Notes: a model not told the origin generated them from the sequence alone. 64,000 bases of DNA from Microvirga aerophila (GCF_003332305.1 NZ_QOIO01000024.1:36991-100990), one strand, 5' to 3'; shown: positions 51,070 through 59,553, counted from the stretch's first letter. A program made the numbers and translations.

Positions 51070-51195
51070 CATTTCGTTTGTTGCATCACCCGGTCTGTCC
51101 CACTAAGACCGGCCTCGACGCGCTCGATCAACACGGCGTGGCCAGCGCATGCGTTTGTCATGCGATGCTACTGATTTGTTTAAGGAATTCATCCC

Positions 51196-51285
51196 ATGTC
51201 TATCCACCACGGCTGCGAGTGCGCGGCTGAAAAAACACGTCTGAACCTTCCGCAGTCTGACGGGGGGCGCTCTGATGGCCTATGA
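51196..51285 (+). CDS. Possible 29-aa leader ORF
   Basis: ATG with AAGGA about 9 nt upstream, reading MSIHHGCECAAEKTRLN... and ending 11 bases inside the start of the J-domain gene. The overlap could couple translation. Nothing else supports it as a real gene. Confidence 0.25.
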   Translation: MSIHHGCECAAEKTRLNLPQSDGGRSDGL

Positions 51286-51997
51286 TCCCTATGAGGTTCT
51301 CGGCGTCCCACATGGGTCCACCCAAGACGACATCGGACGTGCGTACCAAGAGCGCGCGAAGAGGTGTCACCCTGATATCCATGGTGACGGTTCAGCGGCG
51401 CAATTCATCAAGGTCCAGAACGCTTACGAGAAGCTCCGGGATCGCGTAGGCGTTCGTGTCCATGAGGACGCTGCTGACGACGCAGAACTTGATGACGGCT
51501 CCCATGCAGACATCGATCCGGTCGCCTTCGTTCGCGGCTTTATGGAGCGGACAGGTGTTGAGATTTTGTTCAATGGGACGATGCACGTCCGTGGTGCGCC
51601 ACGGATGGCCTTCACTCGTGCCGACATTGATACCTATCTCGAACGCCGAGAGGCCGATGAGGAGTGGCTGCTCGACGAGATCATGCTCACCATCAAGCGT
51701 CAGGGTGTAAAGAAGCTTGTCAAGGGAGACATCGAGCGCGCGCTCCGCATGATCATGCGGGAGGACAAGAAACACCGTTTGAATCACATCCTGAGGCCGT
51801 TCTTGAAGGCCGAACTCTCGGAAGAGCAGAAGACGCGAGCGGACCATGAGTGGCACCGGCTGGTCGGAGGCGTATTCGAGATGGACACGGCACTGGGTGT
51901 CGCCGTCCTCCAGCAGTTCATCAATCAGGTGAAGAGAAAGGCGCTGGGCCTGCCGATCAAGCGTCACCTGATGCCGGTCATCCTTAGCATCATCTAG
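51275..51997 (+). pseudogene. J-domain / VapE-type ATPase gene, first half (ends at in-frame TAG)
   Basis: Residues 1-60 are a full J-domain (YDPYEVLGVPHGSTQDDI, HPD in RCHPDIHGDG, then IKVQNAYEKLRD), which would stimulate a DnaK-type partner. Residues 75-240 are helical and lead into the Walker A strand LMPVILS. A TAG at 51995-51997 ends the frame inside Walker A, where relatives have a Gln (GxQGIGKT). The same frame continues at once into the ATPase half. GGGGGG precedes the ATG. Best read as one gene broken by a nonsense change; read-through is not excluded. Confidence 0.75.
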
Positions 51998-52732
51998 GGC
52001 ATCGGAAAAACCAGCTTTGTGCTCCGGTTCCTTGCACCCATCAAGGAGCTTGCGACCGATCCGGCGCTTCTGTCCGACTTCACCGACAAGCGCAGTGGTG
52101 ATCTGTATTCCTACCCTGTCGTGTTCGTTGATGACCTGGAGAAGATCGAGCCTCAGCAGATTCCCACCCTCAACAGCCTTGTGACCGGGGACGGGCTCAC
52201 ACGGCGGACAATGCGCACGTCGCAGGTTAGTCATCGCAAGCAGCAAGCCACACTCATAGGCACTGCCAACAAGGAGATCGCCGACCTGATCGCAGACGAG
52301 ACCGGCAATAGGAGGTTTGTGACGATGCGTCTGCGCAATGGTGAGGTGAGAAAGGGCGGTGATCCAACCGTCTGGGATGTGATTAACGCAACCGACTACG
52401 ATCTGCTGTGGCGCAGTGTCGATGCCTTTGCCCCCGATCCTATCGAGCCGTTCTTGGAGCAGCTTTTTGCGCTCCAGGAGTCCACTCGCAAGCTGTCGGA
52501 CCTTGAAGCGTGGCTCTTGGAACTCGACCTCACGTCTGAGGCCGTGAAAGCCATCACAACGCCGAAAGGGGTGAAGGCTGATAAGCTGCGGGGTCTCTTC
52601 AATGCCCAGACTGGAAGCAGCATGACGATGTCGCGGTTCGGCACGGACATGCTCAGCTACTTTACGAAATCGAACATGCCCTTCAAGAGCAGAATAACTG
52701 ACCCGGTTGGCACGCTCTACGTGGTTCGATAG
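51998..52732 (+). pseudogene. J-domain / VapE-type ATPase gene, second half
   Basis: Continues the frame directly after the TAG: GIGKTSFVLRFLAP (rest of Walker A), Walker B YPVVFVDDLEKIE, sensor GTANKEI and the DETGNRRFVTMRL box with the likely arginine finger. This pattern fits the VapE / primase-helicase ATPases of phages and satellites, which start replication. On its own it could start at GTG 52019 but would lack Walker A. The C-terminal ~90 residues may be a DNA-binding part. Confidence 0.75.
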
Positions 52733-53385
52733 CCATAGTCTCCAGGGTGTCCAGGGTGTCCATGGACACCCTGGACACCGTGGACACCCTGGAGACTTGG
52801 GACACCTTGGCCACCCTGGATGCCTCGGTCCACTCTTTGACCATGTCAGCCATCGCAACTTGGAAATTTCTAGACAGCCAACGATGAACCGCAGGGCCTC
52901 CGATTCGGCTCGAACCGAACGTTGAAGGACCCATCGCTCGCATCATCCCGAGTGCACACCGCCGCCACGACAGGCTTCTAGCTCCTACGAACAGGACTCG
53001 GACAAAGGGAAGCTCTCGTCCGCAGGTTCCTCCATTGCATGGAATACATGGCGGGCCTCCTCGTGGCACCGTTCACCCCGCCACTCACCCTGGCCGGGCG
53101 GTCACACCCGTATTGTGGAAAATTACAAAGGCCCGCAGCATGGGCAGGTTAAATCCTGTCATCATGTCAATATTTTTAAGGCGATAGAATATAAAAGAAA
53201 AATATCGCCATCCTAAAACATTTTTTGTAAGTATTAAGACGTGGGGTGCGGCACTGTCCATTAGACAAGCTGTTTGGCAGTCACACCTAATGCTGGACTA
53301 AACATCAATCGCTGCCCGTCGCTATTTTGGTGACTGGGAATTCTATCAAATTCTGAGTACGATTTATTTTAGGAATACGATTTTT
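52733..53385. other. Probable replication-origin region of the island
   Basis: A 653-bp gap with no supported gene. It holds the 9-bp repeat array at 52737-52826, then a stretch without clear structure, then an AT-rich section (about 53150-53385) with a 7-bp stem GGCGATA (53180-53186) / TATCGCC (53203-53209). Repeats plus AT-rich DNA beside a primase-like gene is the layout of an origin. Function is inferred. Confidence 0.5.
52737..52826. repeat. Iteron-like array of 9-bp units with a 34-bp palindrome
   Basis: Units of type TGGACACCC run in tandem on the right and as complements on the left. Bases 52746-52779 are a perfect 34-bp palindrome centred on CATG. A further 17-bp arm at 52737-52753 is the exact complement of 52781-52797. 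Degenerate units continue to about 52826. It starts 5 bp after the ATPase stop. Confidence 0.85.
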
Positions 53386-54027
53386 ATGGACATTTTCTCG
53401 AAGCTCCAAGAGCAGCTTCAAACCCCACAACCTCAAGCCGACTTGTCGGTCGAACCCATCGATCCCACGTGGCTCACCGGCATTCCCCCGCTCGGCGTGA
53501 TCACGGTCATGACCTTGAACTATTTCGACAACGGCTCGGATCACCGGGTGAAGTGGTCGAGTGCACGCTTCGCCATGAACTTGCAGATGTTCACGCAGAC
53601 GGAGCCCTTCACGCCGTCTGTGTCACTCGCCGCGTGGAAGGGGACAATCCAACTCCACGACCCGGATTTCTGGATACGATACGTCGAGCATAAGAAGGAC
53701 AAGATGGACGAGGCCACCTTCGCACGCCTCAAGGCCGTCTACGTGGAGACGTTCAAGACTTTTCCAGACGGCACTCTCCTCGGAACCTTTATGAACAAGA
53801 CCTCGGGCACGAATTACTCCTGGTCCTATGCCATGCGGTTCTGGTTCGACCAGTTCGATGAGCCGAATCTCGAAATCTTCCTCGACGAGGATATGCCCAC
53901 CATTGATGTCTGGGAGACGGTCGTTCCGGTTCCCGGTCAGAATCTCCCGGTTCTGCGCGCACGCCATGATCCTAATAAGCTCTGGCGTTCACGCCGTCCA
54001 ACCGGCAAGGGGAGGAAGCACCAATGA
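53386..54027 (+). CDS. Unknown island protein (213 aa)
   Basis: I recognise no family. It has no signal peptide or membrane segment, is rich in aromatic residues (WSYAMRFWFDQFDEP) and acidic stretches, and ends in a basic tail (RSRRPTGKGRKHQ). AGGA lies 10 nt before the ATG. The last bases overlap the next gene (ATGA), so the two are made together. They follow the origin-like region directly. Confidence 0.7.
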   Translation: MDIFSKLQEQLQTPQPQADLSVEPIDPTWLTGIPPLGVITVMTLNYFDNGSDHRVKWSSARFAMNLQMFTQTEPFTPSVSLAAWKGTIQLHDPDFWIRYVEHKKDKMDEATFARLKAVYVETFKTFPDGTLLGTFMNKTSGTNYSWSYAMRFWFDQFDEPNLEIFLDEDMPTIDVWETVVPVPGQNLPVLRARHDPNKLWRSRRPTGKGRKHQ

Positions 54028-54413
54028 GCCCGAACCTCACTGATCTGACCAAAGCGGTCCTCGTGCTCAACGGGCGTGTTGAAAACCTCGAAGCCGAGAA
54101 CAAAGCCCTCAAGGATAAGTTCGATGGGTTCGATACCATGATCCAGGAGTTCGTCGCATTCATGTCCGAATACGTGGATCAGCAGTACGCAAAGGAGGAC
54201 ACATTATCGACCATCGTGGACGCAGACGGCGTCGTGACGGCTGCCGCCGAAGGGTTGGTCCAGAAGGTAGATGCCTTGAAGTCCGACATGACGGAATCGA
54301 TGGAATCCTTGAGACGGATGTTTCACCAGCATTTCGCCGATCACGAGATCAACGGTGCTCGTCCTGCGATGTTGCAAGGAGTCGAGTTGCGCAATGCGAT
54401 GAAGGACATCTGA
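54024..54413 (+). CDS. Unknown coiled-coil island protein (129 aa)
   Basis: Residues 5-40 form a likely coiled coil (TKAVLVLNGRVENLEAENKALKD) and 85-115 another helical part. No family recognised. Translation is coupled to the preceding gene by ATGA; the two products may bind each other. Confidence 0.65.
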   Translation: MSPNLTDLTKAVLVLNGRVENLEAENKALKDKFDGFDTMIQEFVAFMSEYVDQQYAKEDTLSTIVDADGVVTAAAEGLVQKVDALKSDMTESMESLRRMFHQHFADHEINGARPAMLQGVELRNAMKDI

Positions 54414-54952
54414 GCTTCTGCTTCGCATAGTCTCAATCGATAATGTGCAATATCTAATATGTAATAAAGTAATTATAATGAGATTGCGAAAAACTTCGGT
54501 TTTTCGCGACCTCACTCCGTCGCTTCGCGTCGTCTAATCACCCGGTCTCGCGACCTCATCGCGCTTCGCTCGATGTAATAACACCTCGTGACCTCGGTCG
54601 ATGAGATGTCTCGCGTTGCTCGACATCTCTATAATTCCGCCCCGCACATGCTTCGGCTCCACCCCGACAGGCCAATGTGGTTTCGGTTCTCTCGTGGAAA
54701 GGACAAAGGAAGCGAGCGGATAGCAGAGGCCGAGGCATTTCGGTCACTGACGTGAGAGCACTCAGTACCGGTGCCGATATCAGCGGGTAGGTCAGCACAA
54801 TCGTCGCTGTGCAGTGCCTCATTTGAGTAACCTCTGGCAAGACGTTGTTCCGAGACGCTCCCGATCCATCGAATACGTCTTGTATGGATTAGTTGCGGGA
54901 TTTGAGACTCAGTCCATCCTGATGAGACCCAAACAAGACACTTGAGGTCAGC
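54414..54952. other. Gap with hairpin array
   Basis: No supported gene in 539 bp. The first 65 bp are AT-rich, followed by the hairpin and GACCTC array at 54486-54630. From 54640 to the recombinase start I see no clear structure; this would be the place for a recombinase target site. Confidence 0.5.
54486..54630. repeat. Array of short hairpins with a repeated CG(C/T)GACCTC motif
   Basis: It opens with a 9-bp stem GCGAAAAAC/GTTTTTCGC with a TTCG loop (54486-54507). The motif occurs at 54505, 54549 and 54587, each followed by a small palindrome and TAAT or TATAAT. The last palindrome pairs GAGATGTC with GACATCTC (about 54604-54630). It is not a CRISPR: the repeats are too short and spacers differ in length. 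Confidence 0.5.
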
Positions 54953-55609
54953 ATGGCGCTCTACGGATACGCACGTGTTTCACACGTCTCTCAAAGTCTG
55001 GATGTTCAGATTGAAGCGTTACGTGCGGCGGGCTGCACGGTCATACGCTCGGAGAAGAAAAGTGGCACCACCACGGAAGGCCGTGTCGAGTTACAGACCC
55101 TGCTCGATTTTGTCCGAGATGGGGACACGATTTGCGTAACCCGAGTTGACAGAATTGCCCGTTCCATCGCCGACCTCCAGGACATCCTACGTGTACTCAA
55201 GGCGAAGGGTGCTTCGCTGAAGGCAACCGAACAGCCTATCGACACATCCACTCCCCTTGGCAAATGCATGCTCGACCTACTGGGCGTGTTTGCTGAACTG
55301 GAAACGAACCTGCGACGCGAAAGGCAGACGGAGTCTATCCGCCGAATCAAAGAGATCGACAGCACGAAACCTAAGAGCGAACGGACTTATCGAGGTCGCC
55401 CACCAACGATCAAGCTCGATGAAGTGCACCGTCTCAGAGAGGAAGGGCTAGGAGCTACGGCGATTGCCGAAAGGCTCGGGATCGGGCGAGCGTCCGTATA
55501 TCGTGTGCTCAAAGGATTGTCCGAACGCGAAGCGCGCAAACTGGTGCTTCCCGAACAACCAATAATAGGGCCATGTATGGATTCGCCCCGCCGTCCCTGC
55601 AATCCATAG
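54953..55609 (+). CDS. Serine recombinase (resolvase/invertase family)
   Basis: Catalytic Ser10 lies in YARVS; further active-site arginines are in RVDRIARSIADL. A C-terminal helix-turn-helix (GLGATAIAERLGIGRASVYRVL, about 160-185) completes the small-resolvase layout. 218 residues. GAGGT lies 5 nt before the ATG. Such enzymes resolve or invert DNA; the target is unknown. Confidence 0.9.
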   Translation: MALYGYARVSHVSQSLDVQIEALRAAGCTVIRSEKKSGTTTEGRVELQTLLDFVRDGDTICVTRVDRIARSIADLQDILRVLKAKGASLKATEQPIDTSTPLGKCMLDLLGVFAELETNLRRERQTESIRRIKEIDSTKPKSERTYRGRPPTIKLDEVHRLREEGLGATAIAERLGIGRASVYRVLKGLSEREARKLVLPEQPIIGPCMDSPRRPCNP

Positions 55610-55792
55610 ATCAAACAGCGATACTCTTATTGGCCACAGATAGTGTCGTCATCCGCATGACGGGGGCACGCCTACCAGTGCGCCAACTACATAAAGATCG
55701 GCGGTGGCAACACATTCACTTGCGATCAACATGGACGCACGCAACTAGAATCGTTTTTTGCTCCAGTTTAATTTTGCTTCTTGAAGCGCAGA

Positions 55793-55804
55793 TACTGTAC
55801 AGTA
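55793..55804. promoter_or_regulatory. Short palindrome before the 211-aa gene
   Basis: TACTGTACAGTA is a perfect 12-bp palindrome 69 bp before the next start, in AT-rich DNA. It could be an operator; too short to be sure. Confidence 0.25.
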
Positions 55805-55873
55805 AGTCCAGTGCTGATGCGTATCGTTCATCGGCCTACATTCAAAATTCATATTTTATTTTAAGGTTAATTC

Positions 55874-56509
55874 ATGTTCAAACATCGCCTGACAATCGGA
55901 CTACTTCCACAATATTCAAAAAATCGCGCATCATTCGAGAATTTTATTTTATCTGACGTTTCTAAAATTATGGGCGGTAAACATGGTAGATGGAAGATAC
56001 AATCTCACAACTGCGAAACAACCATCAGCTTCTCTCGAATTCGCGATCTCCGCGATTATGAGGAGCACATCAATAGTCTTGAAGTCATACGGCATCGGAA
56101 GGGGAAGGACGACGTAAACTTACCCCTACGTGATATCTGCTTCGTTGAAACAACGATATTGAGAAAACCGTATTACGGAGTTTGGGGCATCGATTGGCTC
56201 TCTGCGGTGGAGAGCAGAAAGGCTACACTCATCGCAAATGGTCATGATCCTGATGACAGTTCCATCAATAATGTTGCTGCGCAGGAGTTTTGGGATGAGT
56301 TGCAGCGTCACACTGTCGGCCTGAAGCTGAAGTGTCTCGGACGCCTGCCAACCTGGAGCCACATCCAACTCGATTACCCAGCTTCATGGTCTGTTCAATT
56401 CTTCACAATGAAGGATGCAATAACTTTCAAGAAAGCTGCTGGCGCAAAAACCGTCCTCAAGTTCACACCGGCACGGGATGGTGGTGTGCTCCTAGCAGAG
56501 CTTCCATAA
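55874..56509 (+). CDS. Unknown island protein (211 aa)
   Basis: No family recognised. No signal or membrane segment. AAGG precedes the ATG by 6 nt. It stands alone with an AT-rich leader and a strong terminator of its own, and its base composition is well below that of the core genes. This fits an autonomous cargo gene, possibly for defence or host benefit; function cannot be given. Confidence 0.7.
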   Translation: MFKHRLTIGLLPQYSKNRASFENFILSDVSKIMGGKHGRWKIQSHNCETTISFSRIRDLRDYEEHINSLEVIRHRKGKDDVNLPLRDICFVETTILRKPYYGVWGIDWLSAVESRKATLIANGHDPDDSSINNVAAQEFWDELQRHTVGLKLKCLGRLPTWSHIQLDYPASWSVQFFTMKDAITFKKAAGAKTVLKFTPARDGGVLLAELP

Positions 56510-56536
56510 AAGCGGTACCGAAAGGTAGACGTAACC

Positions 56537-56569
56537 CACCTGGAGACGATCTTCGTCTCCAGGTGTTTT
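56537..56569 (+). terminator. Strong terminator after the 211-aa gene
   Basis: A perfect 13-bp stem (56537-56549 with 56553-56565) closes a TCT loop and ends in TTTT. It lies 28 bp past the stop. Confidence 0.92.
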
Positions 56570-56846
56570 AACCCAGACTTATAATTTCAGTTCCTGTCCA
56601 TGCCTCATTGGTCGAGATGGCGTCTCTCGCGAGAACTGATCAAATTCTTACCCTGTCGCTCACGATTCTGCCCATGATTTCACGGGGATGGTGAACATCT
56701 CGTCAGGCAAGAGTGATTCAAGTGACTGAGCACTCGCGATTTTCCGAGCACAGCACTGGACACGAGATCAAGATTTCTCGGAGTCTCATGGTCTCTTACG
56801 GGAAGGACTGGCATGGAGATCGCAATCGTGAGCCATCATCCGAACG
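56570..56846. other. Gap without recognised content
   Basis: No gene, RNA or repeat seen on either strand between the terminator and the 91-aa minus-strand gene. Confidence 0.4.
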
Positions 56847-57122
56847 CTACTTCAGGGTTGGACGAAAAGGGCTCGTCTCGCAGTAGGTGAGCCAAGCATC
56901 CCACAGCGCAGCGGCAGCATCTGGGTTTGGGCACAGCACCTCAATGGTGAAAGCATCAATCACCGGAAACTTTTCAACGCTTACGATGTATTCCGAGCCA
57001 TGCGCTGCTTGAATTAGCTCCATGTCAGCCAACTCGGCCTTGAAGACATTCAGACGTACGATGTCTCGCGGTCTCTCGCGCTTTGCTGGGTGCTCGGGAA
57101 TAGGAAGTTCATAATAATGCAT
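56847..57122 (-). CDS. Unknown small protein (91 aa)
   Basis: 91 residues starting MHYYELPIPEHPAKRERPRD. No family recognised. It looks like a compact soluble alpha/beta protein. The ribosome binding site is weak. It may be a real small gene because codon pattern and length are reasonable, but proof is lacking. Confidence 0.5.
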   Translation of the reverse strand: MHYYELPIPEHPAKRERPRDIVRLNVFKAELADMELIQAAHGSEYIVSVEKFPVIDAFTIEVLCPNPDAAAALWDAWLTYCETSPFRPTLK

Positions 57123-57225
57123 TGGAAGCCTCGATTTAAAGTGTCGATGTATTTATCCTACAGTCGGTGAGCTTCCCCAACCGAAAGCCGGTGGTGCTCC
57201 GCTCATGGTTCATGAGCGATTGAGA

Positions 57226-58104
57226 CTAATCTGTCGTGTGGACGCCATTAACCCGGCAGAGTGTCGCCACGGGCTTGTAAGTGACTTCGGTCACCCGGCC
57301 ATCGAACCTCATGGTCTCGCCGGGCTTCAGGTTCAGCTTGTTATAGTGCTTGGCATGGCTGTCCGTGAAACCAGCATCGTTCGTCACGTCACAGAGGACG
57401 TTCACGGTTCCGATGGTTACCTTCGAGTTGTTGGTCAGGTGCCCCTGGACTTCAACGAAATGTCTGTTGCCCCAATTCTTGCGAGGCGTGATGACGTGGT
57501 TGAGAATGACATCCACCTGCGAATCGAGCCGCCACTTTTTCATGTCGCCCTGGAAAAGATCGGACACCTCGTAATCAAACCTAGGCTCGCAGCGAAGACC
57601 CTTCAGGTTTTCTGATTTGGCCCGCCAGAGGTAGCTGTCAGGCTGGAGCGGCAATCGAACCCGCTTTGTCTCTCCCGGCTTCACGTGCTCGGCATAGGCA
57701 TGTTCCGTATACACACGGGCGGACTTGTACTCTTCGTCCTCCAACTCTTCCGGCTCGTACATGCAGGTGGCGCTCACCCGATAGACACGGGCATTGGCGT
57801 TGTTGTTGATGTCGAACTCGATGAAGCGAATCCCGCCTGTCGTCATGACCGGACGGATACCCGACAGAATGACGCGATCCGGCTGGAACGTCTCGTAGAT
57901 CGCATCCCGCTCGGCCTCATTGTTCCACCAATACGAAATCTTATTGGCCACATAGAAGTAGGCGACCAGCGGAATTGTGATGTACCAGTATGCGAAGAAG
58001 ATGCCTAGGATACTGAGGAGCATCCGGAACAGGAGATGCATACCGACGCCGAAGAGGCCGCCAATAATGCCACCCTTGATCGTCCACTCGACTTGCTTAG
58101 ACAT
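57226..58104 (-). CDS. Membrane-anchored protein with two FxLYD-like beta domains
   Basis: 292 residues. Two hydrophobic segments (about 12-30 and 33-57) anchor the N-terminus. Two beta-rich repeats follow (about 75-155 and 205-285), each with a KPGET turn (KPGETKRVRLPL and KPGETMRFDGRV), as in FxLYD-type domains of cell-surface proteins. The start at 58104 is chosen over GTG 58113. Function unknown. Confidence 0.65.
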   Translation of the reverse strand: MSKQVEWTIKGGIIGGLFGVGMHLLFRMLLSILGIFFAYWYITIPLVAYFYVANKISYWWNNEAERDAIYETFQPDRVILSGIRPVMTTGGIRFIEFDINNNANARVYRVSATCMYEPEELEDEEYKSARVYTEHAYAEHVKPGETKRVRLPLQPDSYLWRAKSENLKGLRCEPRFDYEVSDLFQGDMKKWRLDSQVDVILNHVITPRKNWGNRHFVEVQGHLTNNSKVTIGTVNVLCDVTNDAGFTDSHAKHYNKLNLKPGETMRFDGRVTEVTYKPVATLCRVNGVHTTD

Positions 58105-58196
58105 CGGAGACACCGTTGGAGAGGTTTGGAGGCGGGGTTATTGAGCCGAAGCGTAAGGTTACGAATCACGACACGGGAAACCGTGGACGAGGAACG

Positions 58197-58985
58197 TCAG
58201 CCCGCATCCTCAAGCTGGGCGAGGTCGAATTCCTCAGCACCGAGGTCATTGCCACCGAAATCGTACACACCGAGAAGGTCAGCAGTCTGATTGATGTACT
58301 TGGCATCTGCAAACTGGGCCGGAACGAGGACGCCGCCAGCGTCAAATTTGGCCCGTATGGCTCGTAAGGTCTCTGGATCGACCTTGCTGTTTCTTACGCC
58401 ATAAATGCCGCTGATCATCCAGTTCCTGCGGCTGAGGCTTTGAAGCTCGATAATTGCTTCGGGGTTATGCCAGTTGGCGTACAAGTTCCTGTGGAGGAAG
58501 CAGTGTAAGACTCTCGTGCCAAGGCAGTTGGACATGCGACGCCCTGTATCCCGCAGCGCTTTGGGAGAGGTCAGGAATGTAACGTCGGCATCATCGTCGA
58601 ACGGGCACGCTATAGGGAGGCTTGGAACCTTATCAATCAGACGACGAAGCCATGTACGAAGGGAGGTCGAAGGTGACAGGGAAGCGAGAGACTGCCAAAC
58701 CTCACCATGTGCCGCCTCTGGTATAAGACTTAGGATCATATTGAGTGCAACACGTAACTGCTCGATCTGCTCAACAGAATGAAGCCGAGTAATAACCTCC
58801 TGTCGCAGGAGCGGCGTGGGAAGTCGGAGCGCCGCTTCAATGCTCACCTTCGAGATGGGACAGCTTTGCCTCAGAAGGCGCGCTCTGTCTCGGAGTTCAG
58901 GACGCGACATCAGATCAATGAGCCTTAGGTAAGCTGCCTGAGGTAAAGGACCGTTACCGATCCGGTGCAAAAGACGTACAGACAC
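58197..58985 (-). CDS. Unknown protein, probably the 3' part of a broken gene
   Basis: 262 residues from a GTG at 58985. The C-terminal half has an MSNCLGTRVLHCFLH stretch like proteins with an (F/M)xNCL motif found in methylobacterial genomes (from memory, not checked). The frame is open and looks coding for a further 273 bases upstream of this GTG, so this start is probably not the original one. Confidence 0.6.
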   Translation of the reverse strand: MSVRLLHRIGNGPLPQAAYLRLIDLMSRPELRDRARLLRQSCPISKVSIEAALRLPTPLLRQEVITRLHSVEQIEQLRVALNMILSLIPEAAHGEVWQSLASLSPSTSLRTWLRRLIDKVPSLPIACPFDDDADVTFLTSPKALRDTGRRMSNCLGTRVLHCFLHRNLYANWHNPEAIIELQSLSRRNWMISGIYGVRNSKVDPETLRAIRAKFDAGGVLVPAQFADAKYINQTADLLGVYDFGGNDLGAEEFDLAQLEDAG

Positions 58986-59312
58986 CGCAGCCTCTCTGCC
59001 GAATAAAGCCTTACACTCGCAGATGTCCTGCGCCCGTGCCGTGATGAGGACGTGTCCTATCTCGCCGAGAGGATTGCGGCTGGCGTAATCTTTGGTCAGA
59101 CCCTCTGCCGTGAAGTGCCCAGCAAGGTGGTCGGCACCTTTCTCCTCTAAGACACTCAGGGCCAGGAAGTTAGCTTGCCGTTTGAGCGTCGAACAGGTCG
59201 AAAGGTACGTAAGATAATTTTGGTGGGCACGATCAAGCGCGATAGCGCCTCGGAGAGGTCAGCCAGTAACTGGGTTGGGTTCGAGCGTAATGTTATCGAG
59301 ATCGGGTATCAA
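58986..59312 (-). pseudogene. 5' remnant of the same gene, with in-frame TGA
   Basis: Reading leftward from TTG 59312 gives MIPDLDNITLEPNPVTG, then TGA at 59261-59259, then PLRGAIALDRAHQNYLTYL and an uninterrupted frame into the 58985 gene. The peptide has normal composition and seems continuous across the stop. A single C-to-T change (CGA to TGA) would explain it. Best read as a nonsense-broken gene of about 371 codons. Confidence 0.5.
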
Positions 59313-59553
59313 CGGTCACTCCGGTGATCAGTCACCTACGACCGTCTCATGGCCCCGAAATCCGTCAAATAGTTTGTATCGAGATTGCCCTCAGAGGTGG
59401 CAGCCGAAAGGTGAGTTCAGATCGGGAACGCGATGAGTGTCCTGACGATCTTTGACCTTTGCACCCCCGAGCCGACGTTCTTGCCGGGTAGCAGCGTACA
59501 TGAGCCGTCTGCTCAACCCGTACACCCCAAGATGACGGACATCCGCTTTACAA

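Larger units (their letters stand above)
50746..51274. other. Divergent control region of the island
   Basis: A 529-bp stretch between the leftward AlpA-integrase unit and the rightward J-domain gene, with no convincing large gene. It holds the minus-strand terminator at 50764-50800, the palindrome at 51055-51069 and a possible 29-codon leader ORF at 51196-51285. Its AT content is higher than the core around 51010-51070. Confidence 0.6.

Noticed and set aside
50979..51230. 83-codon plus-strand frame in the control region
   Set aside because: Weak start, no convincing ribosome binding site, and it runs through the operator-like palindrome.
52683..53069. Reading frames across the 9-bp array giving periodic peptides such as VSRVSTVSRVS
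   Set aside because: Any frame across a 9-bp repeat gives a 3-residue periodic peptide; no ribosome binding site or homology supports a gene.
54486..54630. CRISPR array
   Set aside because: Repeat core only about 9 bp, three copies, unequal spacers with palindromes, and no cas genes nearby.
54556..54840. 94-codon minus-strand frame
   Set aside because: Overlaps the hairpin array, has no ribosome binding site and a low-complexity, Cys/Arg-rich product.
55793..55804. LexA-type SOS box
   Set aside because: TACTGTACAGTA lacks the 8-bp spacing of the CTGT-N8-ACAG box and does not match the alphaproteobacterial GTTC-N7-GTTC form.
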